This document shows positions 16,706-23,967 of a stretch of DNA of 25,254 nucleotides, piece by piece. Source of the stretch: a virus. The translations under genes were made by a program, and so were the position numbers. A model generated the notes under the pieces. It made no database searches. It was not told where the DNA came from and was given only the letters and a program-made list of their open reading frames with translations. Location: the IMG/VR virus record IMGVR_UViG_3300028844_004412, positions 1 to 25,254 of that record. One strand, given 5' to 3'. Every line of letters begins with the position of its first letter. Positions within the stretch are counted from its first letter, which is position 1.

Positions 16706-17934
16706 TATGATGTAAATACCTTTTTACTTAAATCATTTACTAACTTTTTCTTTATACCATCTATTTTATCGTTAAGTAAATTTATTATTGGTTGTTGTGC
16801 ATCTCCGGTTATCGCACTACCATCTTTATCTACTGCTACACCGCCATCTGCAAGATTTTTAAAATTATCAGTTATGAATTTTAGTGTATCTAAAATGTCT
16901 TCTATCGTTTCTTGATAATTCAATCCTCTCACTACCGGTTGAACTATAGCATTAGGAGAAGTACCAGGGTCTCTGTGACTACCCAAAGAAATACGCCCTT
17001 CAGGAATTTCTTCTTCTCTATCGTGATAAGTTACATCCGGTGTAGTAATAAATACATTCCTAAAAGAATTTAGAAAAATATTTCCTGATGATAACATCGA
17101 TATATCGTGACCGTCATTACGATTCAAACCTTTAGTATAAAATGTTAATGAATCAGAAGACATAAAAATTTGTTCTGAATTACGCATATCGTTATCTCTA
17201 AAAGTTTGAGATAATACTCTATTTTTATATTTAATAAAATGTTTCTTTTTAGCTAAAGAGGTTTCACTATCTAAATCTACACCTGGAGGAGTTCCACCTG
17301 CTAACATATAAATTGAACTACCATCAATGTTAGGATTATAAAAAACAGGCATACTCACATCTTCTGAAACTTGTTTCTCTCTTTCAGGAGTAAAACGATT
17401 AAATCTAATTCTATCAGAAGGTTCTCTACTTCTCATAGAATTTACAAGTCTGAAAGTAGGGTATCCTTTCATATCACTAAACATTAAATTGTTTCCGTAT
17501 CTACCTTGAACAACTACATCACCAGGAGTTACTTGAATAGGATTTTTTGATAAATCAGGTATGAATCTATTAGTAGAACGTGGTATTACTTTTGAATTAT
17601 TTTGTAGTGAATCAAATATAGGTAAAGGATTACCATAATATACATTAGAACCTTTATCATTAAAAATAGGAACATACTCTTGCACCGTAGGTACGGATAT
17701 AAAATGATAAGAAGCAGGCTTTGCAGTTTTAGTTGTAGTTTCATCAAAGTTTTGTATACTTATTTCACTTTGACTATCACCTGGCTCATTTTCTGAAAGA
17801 ACTTTACCAGCAGGTACTGATTGTATAGGACTTCCTGATGAACCTACTACATCATTTACAATTTTTTTTATAAAATGATATGCTCTATCATAGTTAAGAA
17901 TGCCACTATCCGCATAAGATTTATTGTCACTCAT
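16705..17934 (-). CDS. gp5-like baseplate hub protein without lysozyme domain
   Basis: A 409-aa protein resembling the gp5-type central hub protein of marine T4-like phages. The OB-fold-like segment around residues 130-170 has TPGDVVVQGRYGNNLMFSDM, and near residue 270-300 there is a short repeat-like strand region (SMLSSGNIFLNSFRNVFIT) like the beta-helix or spike-linked parts of hub proteins. The muramidase domain found in the middle of T4 gp5 (575 aa) is not visible, which explains the shorter length. The C-terminus is helical. The ribosome binding site is GAGAG, just past the stop of the 133-aa gene. The hub assignment is likely but rests on motif memory. Confidence 0.55.
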   Translation of the reverse strand: MSDNKSYADSGILNYDRAYHFIKKIVNDVVGSSGSPIQSVPAGKVLSENEPGDSQSEISIQNFDETTTKTAKPASYHFISVPTVQEYVPIFNDKGSNVYYGNPLPIFDSLQNNSKVIPRSTNRFIPDLSKNPIQVTPGDVVVQGRYGNNLMFSDMKGYPTFRLVNSMRSREPSDRIRFNRFTPEREKQVSEDVSMPVFYNPNIDGSSIYMLAGGTPPGVDLDSETSLAKKKHFIKYKNRVLSQTFRDNDMRNSEQIFMSSDSLTFYTKGLNRNDGHDISMLSSGNIFLNSFRNVFITTPDVTYHDREEEIPEGRISLGSHRDPGTSPNAIVQPVVRGLNYQETIEDILDTLKFITDNFKNLADGGVAVDKDGSAITGDAQQPIINLLNDKIDGIKKKLVNDLSKKVFTS

Positions 17935-17936
17935 AT

Positions 17937-18338
17937 TTAACTCTCAGGAAACTTAGATTGTGTAGAATCTATATCCTCATTTATTTTATCACTCTGTTCT
18001 TGTATCTCTGCTATAGAATCTGATAAGCCGGACATAAGCTGTTCTTTTTCAAGTTCACTTAGTCCAAACTCATTATCAGAACCTTTAGCTTCTGCACTTG
18101 CAAGTTTTTGTACGATAGCCGCTACTTTAATTAACTGCTCATCATTTTTTACTGCAACATCGAGATAATCTTTTAGGATAGGCACGAGTGCGACCGCAGA
18201 AGCGGTATCTGTAACAAACCTTAATAAGTCTTTCATTAAGACTTCGATTTGCTTTTTGTTTTCTTCCGAATTTGTATAGATATCTTTGAAGACATTCGCT
18301 AACGTTTTGCCTTCAAAAACTTCATAAGAATCTGACAT
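17937..18338 (-). CDS. Conserved small helical protein, first gene of the tail module
   Basis: A 133-aa largely helical acidic protein (SYEVFEGKTLANVFKDIYTN, then MKDLLRFVTDTASAVALVP). I associate similar proteins with this position in marine T4-like phages, but no function is known to me. It is the first gene after gp55, and its Shine-Dalgarno (AAGGAAG) is buried in a 19-bp hairpin immediately before the ATG, so its translation may be regulated. The gp5-like gene follows after 2 bases. A baseplate assembly role is inferred from neighbours only. Confidence 0.5.
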   Translation of the reverse strand: MSDSYEVFEGKTLANVFKDIYTNSEENKKQIEVLMKDLLRFVTDTASAVALVPILKDYLDVAVKNDEQLIKVAAIVQKLASAEAKGSDNEFGLSELEKEQLMSGLSDSIAEIQEQSDKINEDIDSTQSKFPES

Positions 18339-18340
18339 AT

Positions 18341-18387
18341 GTATCTTCCTTAATTAATAATAAATATATATTAATCAAGAAAGATAC
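18341..18387 (-). promoter_or_regulatory. 19-bp RNA hairpin covering the ribosome binding site
   Basis: Arms at 18341-18359 and 18369-18387 enclose a 9-base loop. In minus-strand RNA all 19 positions pair, with two G-U wobbles replacing what would be mismatches on the plus strand. The 3' arm contains AAGGAAG, the ribosome binding site of the 133-aa gene, and the AUG begins 2 bases after the stem. In the minus direction no U-run follows, so it is not a standard terminator. The short T-run (18389-18394) is on the plus-strand side. Confidence 0.6.
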
Positions 18388-18400
18388 GTTTTTTATATGT

Positions 18401-19126
18401 TTATGTGAATACAGAACCTGTAACGTTCTGTTTAAATGAGATACCTTTGTCTCTGAAGTCATTAATTAACGCATTTTGTTTACGTTTCATAGCATTTATA
18501 ACTCTTGTTATGTGTTGAGTATTAGAACCACTCATCTCACGAATTAAGATATATAGTGCTTTCTTATTGAAGTTTTCAATACTCGCATTATTTTTCATTA
18601 AATATAAGATAGCATCTACTACTGCTAAATCTTTTTTCTTTTTGAAAATGCGCATAAAGTTGTCTTCCCAATACTGATACATTTGATTAAACACTTCAAA
18701 TTTAAAATCAGTAACATCAACCATATTCTTTTCATCAGTTGTCTTTCTATTAAAATCCATAACATCAAGTTGGTCGTGTATTTTACCCATCTTATAATTC
18801 TTGTTGTTATTTAAAATTAAATAGTTTTTAGCAACTACTGAAAAGTAACTAAAGGCTTTACCTTTACCTTGTACATACTTGTGCATATTAATAACCATAT
18901 TAGCAACTACTTCATTTATTACTTCTTCAGTAGGATTGTCGAAGTAATAAAACTTATAAGTATGTATTAAGTTTTCTGCAATCTTCCTAATAGGTGCATA
19001 GATTTTCTCTGTAAAAAGTTTATCTCTTTCAGGGTCACCTGGCTCCATCGAGTTATATTGTACTATCGCATCTTCGGTTACTTGACCAAAATACATTTTA
19101 CTTTTTTTTCTACGCTTCTTCGGCAT
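18401..19126 (-). CDS. 55: Late-transcription sigma factor gp55
   Basis: A 241-aa homologue of T4 gp55 (185 aa in T4), the sigma-70-family subunit that directs host RNA polymerase to phage late promoters. The conserved core is visible: KIYAPIRKIAENLIHTYKFY, INEVVANMVINMHKYVQGKG, KAFSYFSVVAKNYLILNNN. The N-terminus is very basic (MPKKRRKKSK). The C-terminal part (about 160-241) is helical and basic. It is preceded by AGGAGT and overlaps the upstream 87-aa gene by 17 bases. It sits between the nucleotide-modification operon and the tail genes it would be expected to switch on. Confidence 0.85.
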   Translation of the reverse strand: MPKKRRKKSKMYFGQVTEDAIVQYNSMEPGDPERDKLFTEKIYAPIRKIAENLIHTYKFYYFDNPTEEVINEVVANMVINMHKYVQGKGKAFSYFSVVAKNYLILNNNKNYKMGKIHDQLDVMDFNRKTTDEKNMVDVTDFKFEVFNQMYQYWEDNFMRIFKKKKDLAVVDAILYLMKNNASIENFNKKALYILIREMSGSNTQHITRVINAMKRKQNALINDFRDKGISFKQNVTGSVFT

Positions 19127-19373
19127 TTTCTACTCCTGTGAATTTATCTAATTTGTTAATTGTTTCTTTTAATCTTCTGAAAGTATCTCCGACTTCATCA
19201 TCCTTTTCAAACCATTCTTTTTCATCAATAACTTTAATTTCTGTTTGTACTTGATTTAAATCTGTTGTCATTTCTTCAAACCAAGTTTCTAAAGTTTCTT
19301 GACGCTTAAGTTGAATAAGATTTGCAGTCATACTTGTAACTAATAGTAATCCTAACATTCCTTCAATAATCAT
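19110..19373 (-). CDS. Small membrane-anchored coiled-coil protein
   Basis: An 87-aa protein with an N-terminal hydrophobic helix (residues about 1-19, MIIEGMLGLLLVTSMTANL), then a charged helical region with LETWFEEMTTDLNQVQTEI and a conserved-looking FEKDDEVGDTFRRLKETI. Small proteins with this layout occur in other marine T4-like phages. Their function is unknown to me. The start overlaps the HD-domain gene by 4 bases (ATGA) with a GGAGAT ribosome binding site, and its end overlaps gp55. It probably sits in the host inner membrane with a cytoplasmic coiled coil. Confidence 0.6.
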   Translation of the reverse strand: MIIEGMLGLLLVTSMTANLIQLKRQETLETWFEEMTTDLNQVQTEIKVIDEKEWFEKDDEVGDTFRRLKETINKLDKFTGVENAEEA

Positions 19374-20179
19374 TTTTTATCTCCAAATAAGTCATCAAAT
19401 AATTGATTCTTGTAATCTTTATCTACCCTAGGTTTTTTTTCAGATTTCGGTTGACTTTGTGGTTTATCCGTGATAGTGACCTCCTCAACCTCATCTTTCT
19501 CAATACCTAAAATATCAGCATAAGGTATGTTAGCATCTTCACCGAACATATAACGTTCCATCTCAAAACGAGTAGCAACCATATCTGCTTGATGAACTAA
19601 CTGAGCAATATTTGATTTTATCTTTTTAGATTCACCAAAACCCATTAGATAAGCTTTGTTAGCTTCTTCATACATACCATCAGCAAGTCTTAATCCTAAA
19701 TATTCTTGTTCAGAATATGTAACACCGAATTGACTTAGAGTATAAACTGCTCTATCAGTAACGGTCATATTATGTAAGTTAGGGTTGATTTCATACATTT
19801 TACCTTGATTGATTCTATGCCATTCAGAAGGATTAGGTCTGTAGTACTCTTCATCGAGGCTACCAAGTTTACCTAAGTCGTGGTGCATCGTACAGAATAT
19901 TACATCAGCTAAATCATATGATAATTTAAAGCCAAAGTCTTCATAAAGTTTAAATAACTTTTTACCTGCTTCTGTTATATTCATAACGTGGTCAATATAA
20001 CCTCCGGGCCACGAGTTATGAAAGTGGTCTGTAGATGAAGCGGGAGCTAACATCATACGTTCTTCAAAATGGTCATACATTTTATTTAACGCTTTAGCAC
20101 GTTCTTCCGTGTTGAAAGATTCAACATGGTCACGAATGTACTGCATACGTTCTTGTAAGTCTTCTACTTTTAGTTTCAT
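19370..20179 (-). CDS. HD-domain metal-dependent phosphohydrolase
   Basis: A 269-aa protein with the HD-superfamily metal-binding pattern: GGYIDHV (H64), TMHHDLGK (H100, D101) and LVHQAD (H196, D199). HD enzymes hydrolyse phosphate esters of nucleotides or nucleic acids. The substrate here cannot be read. The last 50 residues are a charged, lysine-rich tail (SQPKSEKKPR). It is 9 bases downstream of the TGT/DpdA-like gene and shares the operon, so a role in nucleotide supply for that pathway, such as removing competing dNTPs, is possible. HD proteins are also common in marine T4-like phages without such a pathway. Confidence 0.75.
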   Translation of the reverse strand: MKLKVEDLQERMQYIRDHVESFNTEERAKALNKMYDHFEERMMLAPASSTDHFHNSWPGGYIDHVMNITEAGKKLFKLYEDFGFKLSYDLADVIFCTMHHDLGKLGSLDEEYYRPNPSEWHRINQGKMYEINPNLHNMTVTDRAVYTLSQFGVTYSEQEYLGLRLADGMYEEANKAYLMGFGESKKIKSNIAQLVHQADMVATRFEMERYMFGEDANIPYADILGIEKDEVEEVTITDKPQSQPKSEKKPRVDKDYKNQLFDDLFGDKK

Positions 20180-20188
20180 TTTATTTCC

Positions 20189-21403
20189 TTATCCAAAAAA
20201 GTTATTTTCTTTAACAACAAGACTCTTCTTGATGTTAGAAAGTTGAACATAGTCTTTTGAGTATTTATCAAATACCTTACGAGGTGTATCTGATTTTACC
20301 ATTTCATCAATAGACCTTAATACTTTAGCTAAATCCTTAGGAATTATTTGTTCTAAGTTATGTCTAATACCATATATCGATTGTTCAATCAATTCGATAG
20401 TATCTAAGAACAAATAAAAATTGTGTAGTCTCATTCTAAACTGACCATCCCAATTCCATTCACAAACATCTCTCATATTAGCCCACTTCTCAATAAATCT
20501 ATCGAAGTCATTTACACCAATTAGATTTTGTGTTTTTAATTCATCTAACATTTGAGGCATCTCAGGAAGATGTTTTTCTCTTGGCATATTAAGTGCTTCG
20601 AATCTTGTATTCTTAAATGAGAATGAAGTGTAATATAATCCAAACACAACTGCTCTATCCGGAGTAGATGAATCAGTAGTGACTACTATATTAGAACCTA
20701 CATCTTCAAGTGATTTTTGTAATTGTAATAACATAAAGAAATCTTGAATACGTGATGTACCTAAAATATGCAGATACTCGTTTGATTTCTTTTCGTGTTC
20801 TCTACCTTCTAATAAAGTACATACACTTGCCATAAATCTAAATATGTCACCCGCAGTACCACCAATAGACCAACCTTGAAAGTCAAAGTCTTTTACAGCA
20901 TTGTACCACTCTTTATAAGTTGTGTCATCTTCACCTTGTATAACATTTAAGAATTTAGTTCTACCTGATTGATTCTCATTAAAGTATTTAAAGTTTTCCA
21001 TTGAGATATCAAAACATTCTCTAAACTTTCCTGTGTATTTTAATCTTGGAGGTATATCAAGATTCATAGCAATATCAGAATTGTTTTCTAACCACTCAAA
21101 CACTTGAGTCTTTAACTCAGGCTTCCACTTGATGGCACCTGATGCTATCTGATAACCACCTGAGTCACCCATAATTAAATTAGTATCACGTTTGAATCCT
21201 AATTCGTTATAGAAATCTTTACGTGTTCTATGTGCACCTGCTGTGATTAAGAAATCAGGATATCTAAATTCTTCAGGAAACTCTTCTGTATAAAATCTAC
21301 AAGTTAGTTCATCTTTAAATTTATGATTTTTTAATAATCCGTGTCCAAACTCACCTGCTGAGAAGGATGGGAAGTATTTGAATTTACCTATCTTTTTGTT
21401 CAT
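20189..21403 (-). CDS. TGT/DpdA-family guanine transglycosylase
   Basis: A 404-aa protein with the active-site landmarks of the tRNA-guanine transglycosylase superfamily: MGDSGGYQ (D80, substrate-binding aspartate), DIAMNLDIPP (110-119), NVIQGE (153-158), GWSIGG (177-182), LHILG (211-215) and TTDSSTPDR (D244, candidate nucleophile). These enzymes exchange guanine for a 7-deazaguanine base. The C-terminal CxCxxC-H zinc site of bacterial TGT is not visible. Divergent family members in phages, called DpdA, act on DNA. The start overlaps the glycosyltransferase stop (TAATG), with GGAGG upstream. Its operon with FolE and QueD-like proteins supports a 7-deazaguanine role. DNA as target is favoured but tRNA is not excluded. 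Confidence 0.8.
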   Translation of the reverse strand: MNKKIGKFKYFPSFSAGEFGHGLLKNHKFKDELTCRFYTEEFPEEFRYPDFLITAGAHRTRKDFYNELGFKRDTNLIMGDSGGYQIASGAIKWKPELKTQVFEWLENNSDIAMNLDIPPRLKYTGKFRECFDISMENFKYFNENQSGRTKFLNVIQGEDDTTYKEWYNAVKDFDFQGWSIGGTAGDIFRFMASVCTLLEGREHEKKSNEYLHILGTSRIQDFFMLLQLQKSLEDVGSNIVVTTDSSTPDRAVVFGLYYTSFSFKNTRFEALNMPREKHLPEMPQMLDELKTQNLIGVNDFDRFIEKWANMRDVCEWNWDGQFRMRLHNFYLFLDTIELIEQSIYGIRHNLEQIIPKDLAKVLRSIDEMVKSDTPRKVFDKYSKDYVQLSNIKKSLVVKENNFFG

Positions 21404-22434
21404 TACGCCTCCGTTATAATTTTTAACATTCTTTGTACTGCTGTAGGACCTTGTTCGTCTTTTAATTTTTCAGCATTTTCTTTTATAGGTTCTACATATT
21501 CATCATAATGTTCAATAGCAAATTGAATCATTTCACATTGTGCATCTACATCAGAATCTAAATGCGGTTCATACTTGAACATATCAAAATACATTTCTTT
21601 ATATGATAATCTATTAGGAACCATTACAACATTACCTAACCATAAACTTTCAAAAGTAGATATGCCACAAGTTTCTTGTAAACCACCTGACCAACTAACT
21701 TTTGATTTAGCTAATAGTTTATAATAATCATCTTTTGTTTCCGTTACATCTGTAGTAGTTATAAATTCTATATCAGATTTTTTCATTTTCTTAGCAACTT
21801 CTAAAAAGATATCGTGTCTTTTTTCAGGAGCAGTCCTGTGTGGAAAGACAACTATATTTTCTTTCTTAGATGTATCGTAATCTTTTAACCAATCGTGTGA
21901 GAAAGGATAACCTGTTACGTGTATTTTTTCGTTCGGAACATTTCGAGTAGATGATATTAATTGTTTATGAAATTCTGTAGAAGAGAATATACCATCAGTT
22001 GCTTCAAACAAAGAACGTTCAAAATTAGCACCCCAATATCCAAGACCTTTTTGTGCTAATAAATCCCACTCATCATAAGTACCGGCGTGCCATATAGCAT
22101 ATATCTTTACATTGATATCTTGACATTGAGACATATAACGTAGTGCTTGTATACCATAATGCCAACCATCATAGAATAAAAATACATCACCATCACTAAC
22201 TTTACCTTCTTCAAATAAATTAGCAATCTCTATAATTTGTTCACTCTTATAAGTTTGTGTTCTGTTAATATCAAGAAATTGTCCTGATTTAATTTCACCA
22301 TCAGACTTACCTGAAATAGTTTCTACTTCAAACTTCTTTCCACCATACTTCTTTACTAAAGTAGGTATCCACTCTTGCCATTGTTTAGTATATCGTTTTT
22401 CGATAGGTTCTAAATCAACTAAATGTAACTTCAT
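21403..22434 (-). CDS. GT-B (GT4-like) glycosyltransferase
   Basis: A 343-aa protein with the Rossmann-type C-terminal half of GT-B glycosyltransferases. VVFPHRTAPEKRHDIFLEVA is the typical start of the donor-binding domain, and GGLQETCGISTFESLWLG holds the E-x7-E motif (E254, E262). The N-terminal half has DGDVFLFYDGWHYG and an IWHAGTYDEWDLL segment. It would move a sugar from an activated donor to an acceptor. Its position between the phosphoribosyltransferase and the TGT/DpdA-like gene, with 4-base and 1-base overlaps, suggests it may glycosylate the product of the pathway, but a surface or tRNA acceptor is also possible. Confidence 0.75.
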   Translation of the reverse strand: MKLHLVDLEPIEKRYTKQWQEWIPTLVKKYGGKKFEVETISGKSDGEIKSGQFLDINRTQTYKSEQIIEIANLFEEGKVSDGDVFLFYDGWHYGIQALRYMSQCQDINVKIYAIWHAGTYDEWDLLAQKGLGYWGANFERSLFEATDGIFSSTEFHKQLISSTRNVPNEKIHVTGYPFSHDWLKDYDTSKKENIVVFPHRTAPEKRHDIFLEVAKKMKKSDIEFITTTDVTETKDDYYKLLAKSKVSWSGGLQETCGISTFESLWLGNVVMVPNRLSYKEMYFDMFKYEPHLDSDVDAQCEMIQFAIEHYDEYVEPIKENAEKLKDEQGPTAVQRMLKIITEA

Positions 22435-22835
22435 TTTGTCTCCTTTAAATAATCTTGTATTTCTTCTGAATTATCTTGTTCCCACGGATAAACAATCCAA
22501 TCATCACCTTTTTCTTCAACCCAAAAAGCAGGTTCTACTACTGATTGTTTATGATAATGGATTGTTGCAGTATGAGCATTTTTATAAACTTCTGCTCTCA
22601 AGTTGTGTAAAGTCTGTCCGGTATCTGCAATATCGTCAACGATTAAAAACTTCTTACCATAATAACCTTGTAATCTATCAATCATAGGTAATCCTAATTT
22701 GTGACTCATCATAACACCTATGATTAAACCACCTCTTGGTATCGCATAGATGCCTTCGTATTGATTTTCAGGAATCATATCACAAAGTTCGTCAACCAAC
22801 TTCTCTAATTCATCCCAACTAATATATTTTTTCAT
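22431..22835 (-). CDS. XGPRT-like purine phosphoribosyltransferase
   Basis: A 134-aa type I phosphoribosyltransferase. The PRPP-binding loop reads FLIVDDIADTGQTL (D67, D68, with A70-DTG), an early loop reads YAIPRGGL (residues 30-37), and the C-terminus has WIVYPWE (113-119), the motif of xanthine-guanine phosphoribosyltransferases. It would join PRPP to a purine base to make a nucleotide. It overlaps the upstream oxygenase and the downstream glycosyltransferase by 4 bases each. In this operon it could recycle guanine released by the transglycosylase, or act on a deazapurine base. Both are inferences. Confidence 0.8.
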   Translation of the reverse strand: MKKYISWDELEKLVDELCDMIPENQYEGIYAIPRGGLIIGVMMSHKLGLPMIDRLQGYYGKKFLIVDDIADTGQTLHNLRAEVYKNAHTATIHYHKQSVVEPAFWVEEKGDDWIVYPWEQDNSEEIQDYLKETK

Positions 22836-23623
22836 ACTCTCTTTTCCTCTATAGGTATTGGTTTGTAATTTACGAGAATAGGCCCAAATGTAGGTTTTTC
22901 TGTTCTCGATACTTTTTTAGGGTGAAACAATGTTTTATCACGATGATTAAATAAAGACATCATAGATGCCATATCTTGAGGATGTGCCATATTAAAGTTT
23001 ACAGCATATCTAACATCATCTGATGTATTTTCATATCGATGCCAACTACTTAATTCATCTGTTTCATCTCTTTTCAATCTTCGGTCGTCATCACAATTCA
23101 TAAATAATACACTACGATTATCTTTCCATTGTACTTGCATTGTTTTATCACCGGACATTAGTGTAGTACCTTGACCTGTTTCTCCTATATAAATTACACC
23201 GGTAAATGATTTGTAACTAACATCTAAATGTCTTCCATATTTTAATCTTGGTGGATATATGTTAAGTTCAAGATAACTAAAAAAATCTTTTCTCTCAGGA
23301 CTTTTATTTTTCTTATACGGATATAGTTTTACAGATTCTCTCCAAATATCATCTATAGGTGTAGAAACTCTACCGGTCGGGAAAAAAACAACGTATGCAC
23401 TAAATCCTGTTAGAAGTAAATCTTCACTATATGAATGTTTTATTTCCTCATATTGTTTTAGTTTACCATCGACAAAATAATCAGGAAATCTTTTCTGTAA
23501 ATCTTTGTATCCTAATTCAAATGATTCTTTTACCCACGCTAAATCATAATCATCAAAGAAATTATCTACAATTCTATGAGGCCATTTAATATCAGGAATA
23601 CTTTTATGTACCACTATATTCAT
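22832..23623 (-). CDS. 2-oxoglutarate/Fe(II)-dependent oxygenase
   Basis: A 263-aa protein with the double-stranded beta-helix residues of 2OG-Fe(II) oxygenases: H132-L-D134 (YGRHLDVS) and H195 (SWHRYEN) for iron, and R205 (DVRYAVNF) for 2-oxoglutarate. Such enzymes hydroxylate or otherwise oxidise a substrate, and are abundant in marine T4-like phages, where most substrates are unknown. The gene overlaps the QueD-like gene by one base and the phosphoribosyltransferase by four. In this context, hydroxylating a modified base to create a sugar attachment site is a reasonable idea, by analogy with other phage hypermodification pathways. Protein targets remain possible. Confidence 0.8.
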   Translation of the reverse strand: MNIVVHKSIPDIKWPHRIVDNFFDDYDLAWVKESFELGYKDLQKRFPDYFVDGKLKQYEEIKHSYSEDLLLTGFSAYVVFFPTGRVSTPIDDIWRESVKLYPYKKNKSPERKDFFSYLELNIYPPRLKYGRHLDVSYKSFTGVIYIGETGQGTTLMSGDKTMQVQWKDNRSVLFMNCDDDRRLKRDETDELSSWHRYENTSDDVRYAVNFNMAHPQDMASMMSLFNHRDKTLFHPKKVSRTEKPTFGPILVNYKPIPIEEKRV

Positions 23624-23967
23624 TAATATACTTCAGCTCCGTTTTCGTTATCTTCATAAACTGCACAATAGCACAATTCAAATTCTTTATAAATTTCAGA
23701 TGCCAACATCTCACAAGATTGAGAACCAAAATCACAACAATCTATTTCAGGATTGTAATAAGTTTTTTCAATATAATCTCTCATCATTCTTTTAAATACA
23801 ATAAATTCTACATCTCTATCATCGTGAAATACTTCTCTACGTGCATCAATGTGAAACATATGTCTATGAGGATGTTCAAGATATTTCATTGTCGGCTCGA
23901 ATTTACTTGCTTCAGGCCAATTATGAACACCTTCTACTTGAAACTTTACTACTATATTTGTTTGCAT
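23623..23967 (-). CDS. QueD-like (PTPS-family) protein lacking the usual catalytic Cys
   Basis: A 114-aa member of the 6-pyruvoyltetrahydropterin synthase / 6-carboxytetrahydropterin synthase family. The zinc histidines are visible: H15 (GVHNWP), and H34 and H36 in HPHRHMFHI. DRDVEFIVFKRMMRDYI, DFGSQSCEM and the final EDNENGAEV match a divergent phage and bacterial branch. In E. coli QueD a cysteine lies 4 residues before the first histidine of the HGH pair. Here that position is L30, so catalysis may differ. It follows FolE directly (TAATG overlap), which makes a deazapurine or pterin pathway likely. Confidence 0.7.
   Translation of the reverse strand: MQTNIVVKFQVEGVHNWPEASKFEPTMKYLEHPHRHMFHIDARREVFHDDRDVEFIVFKRMMRDYIEKTYYNPEIDCCDFGSQSCEMLASEIYKEFELCYCAVYEDNENGAEVY

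Noticed and set aside
16134-16715. A 193-codon open frame on the plus strand
   Set aside because: It lies exactly opposite the 218-aa minus-strand gene, has no ribosome binding site in context, and its composition mirrors the Lys/Ala-rich helices of the real gene.
16705-17934. Possible lysozyme domain in the gp5-like protein, as in T4 gp5
   Set aside because: The protein is about 165 residues shorter than T4 gp5, and I see no muramidase catalytic segment between the OB-like region and the C-terminal part.
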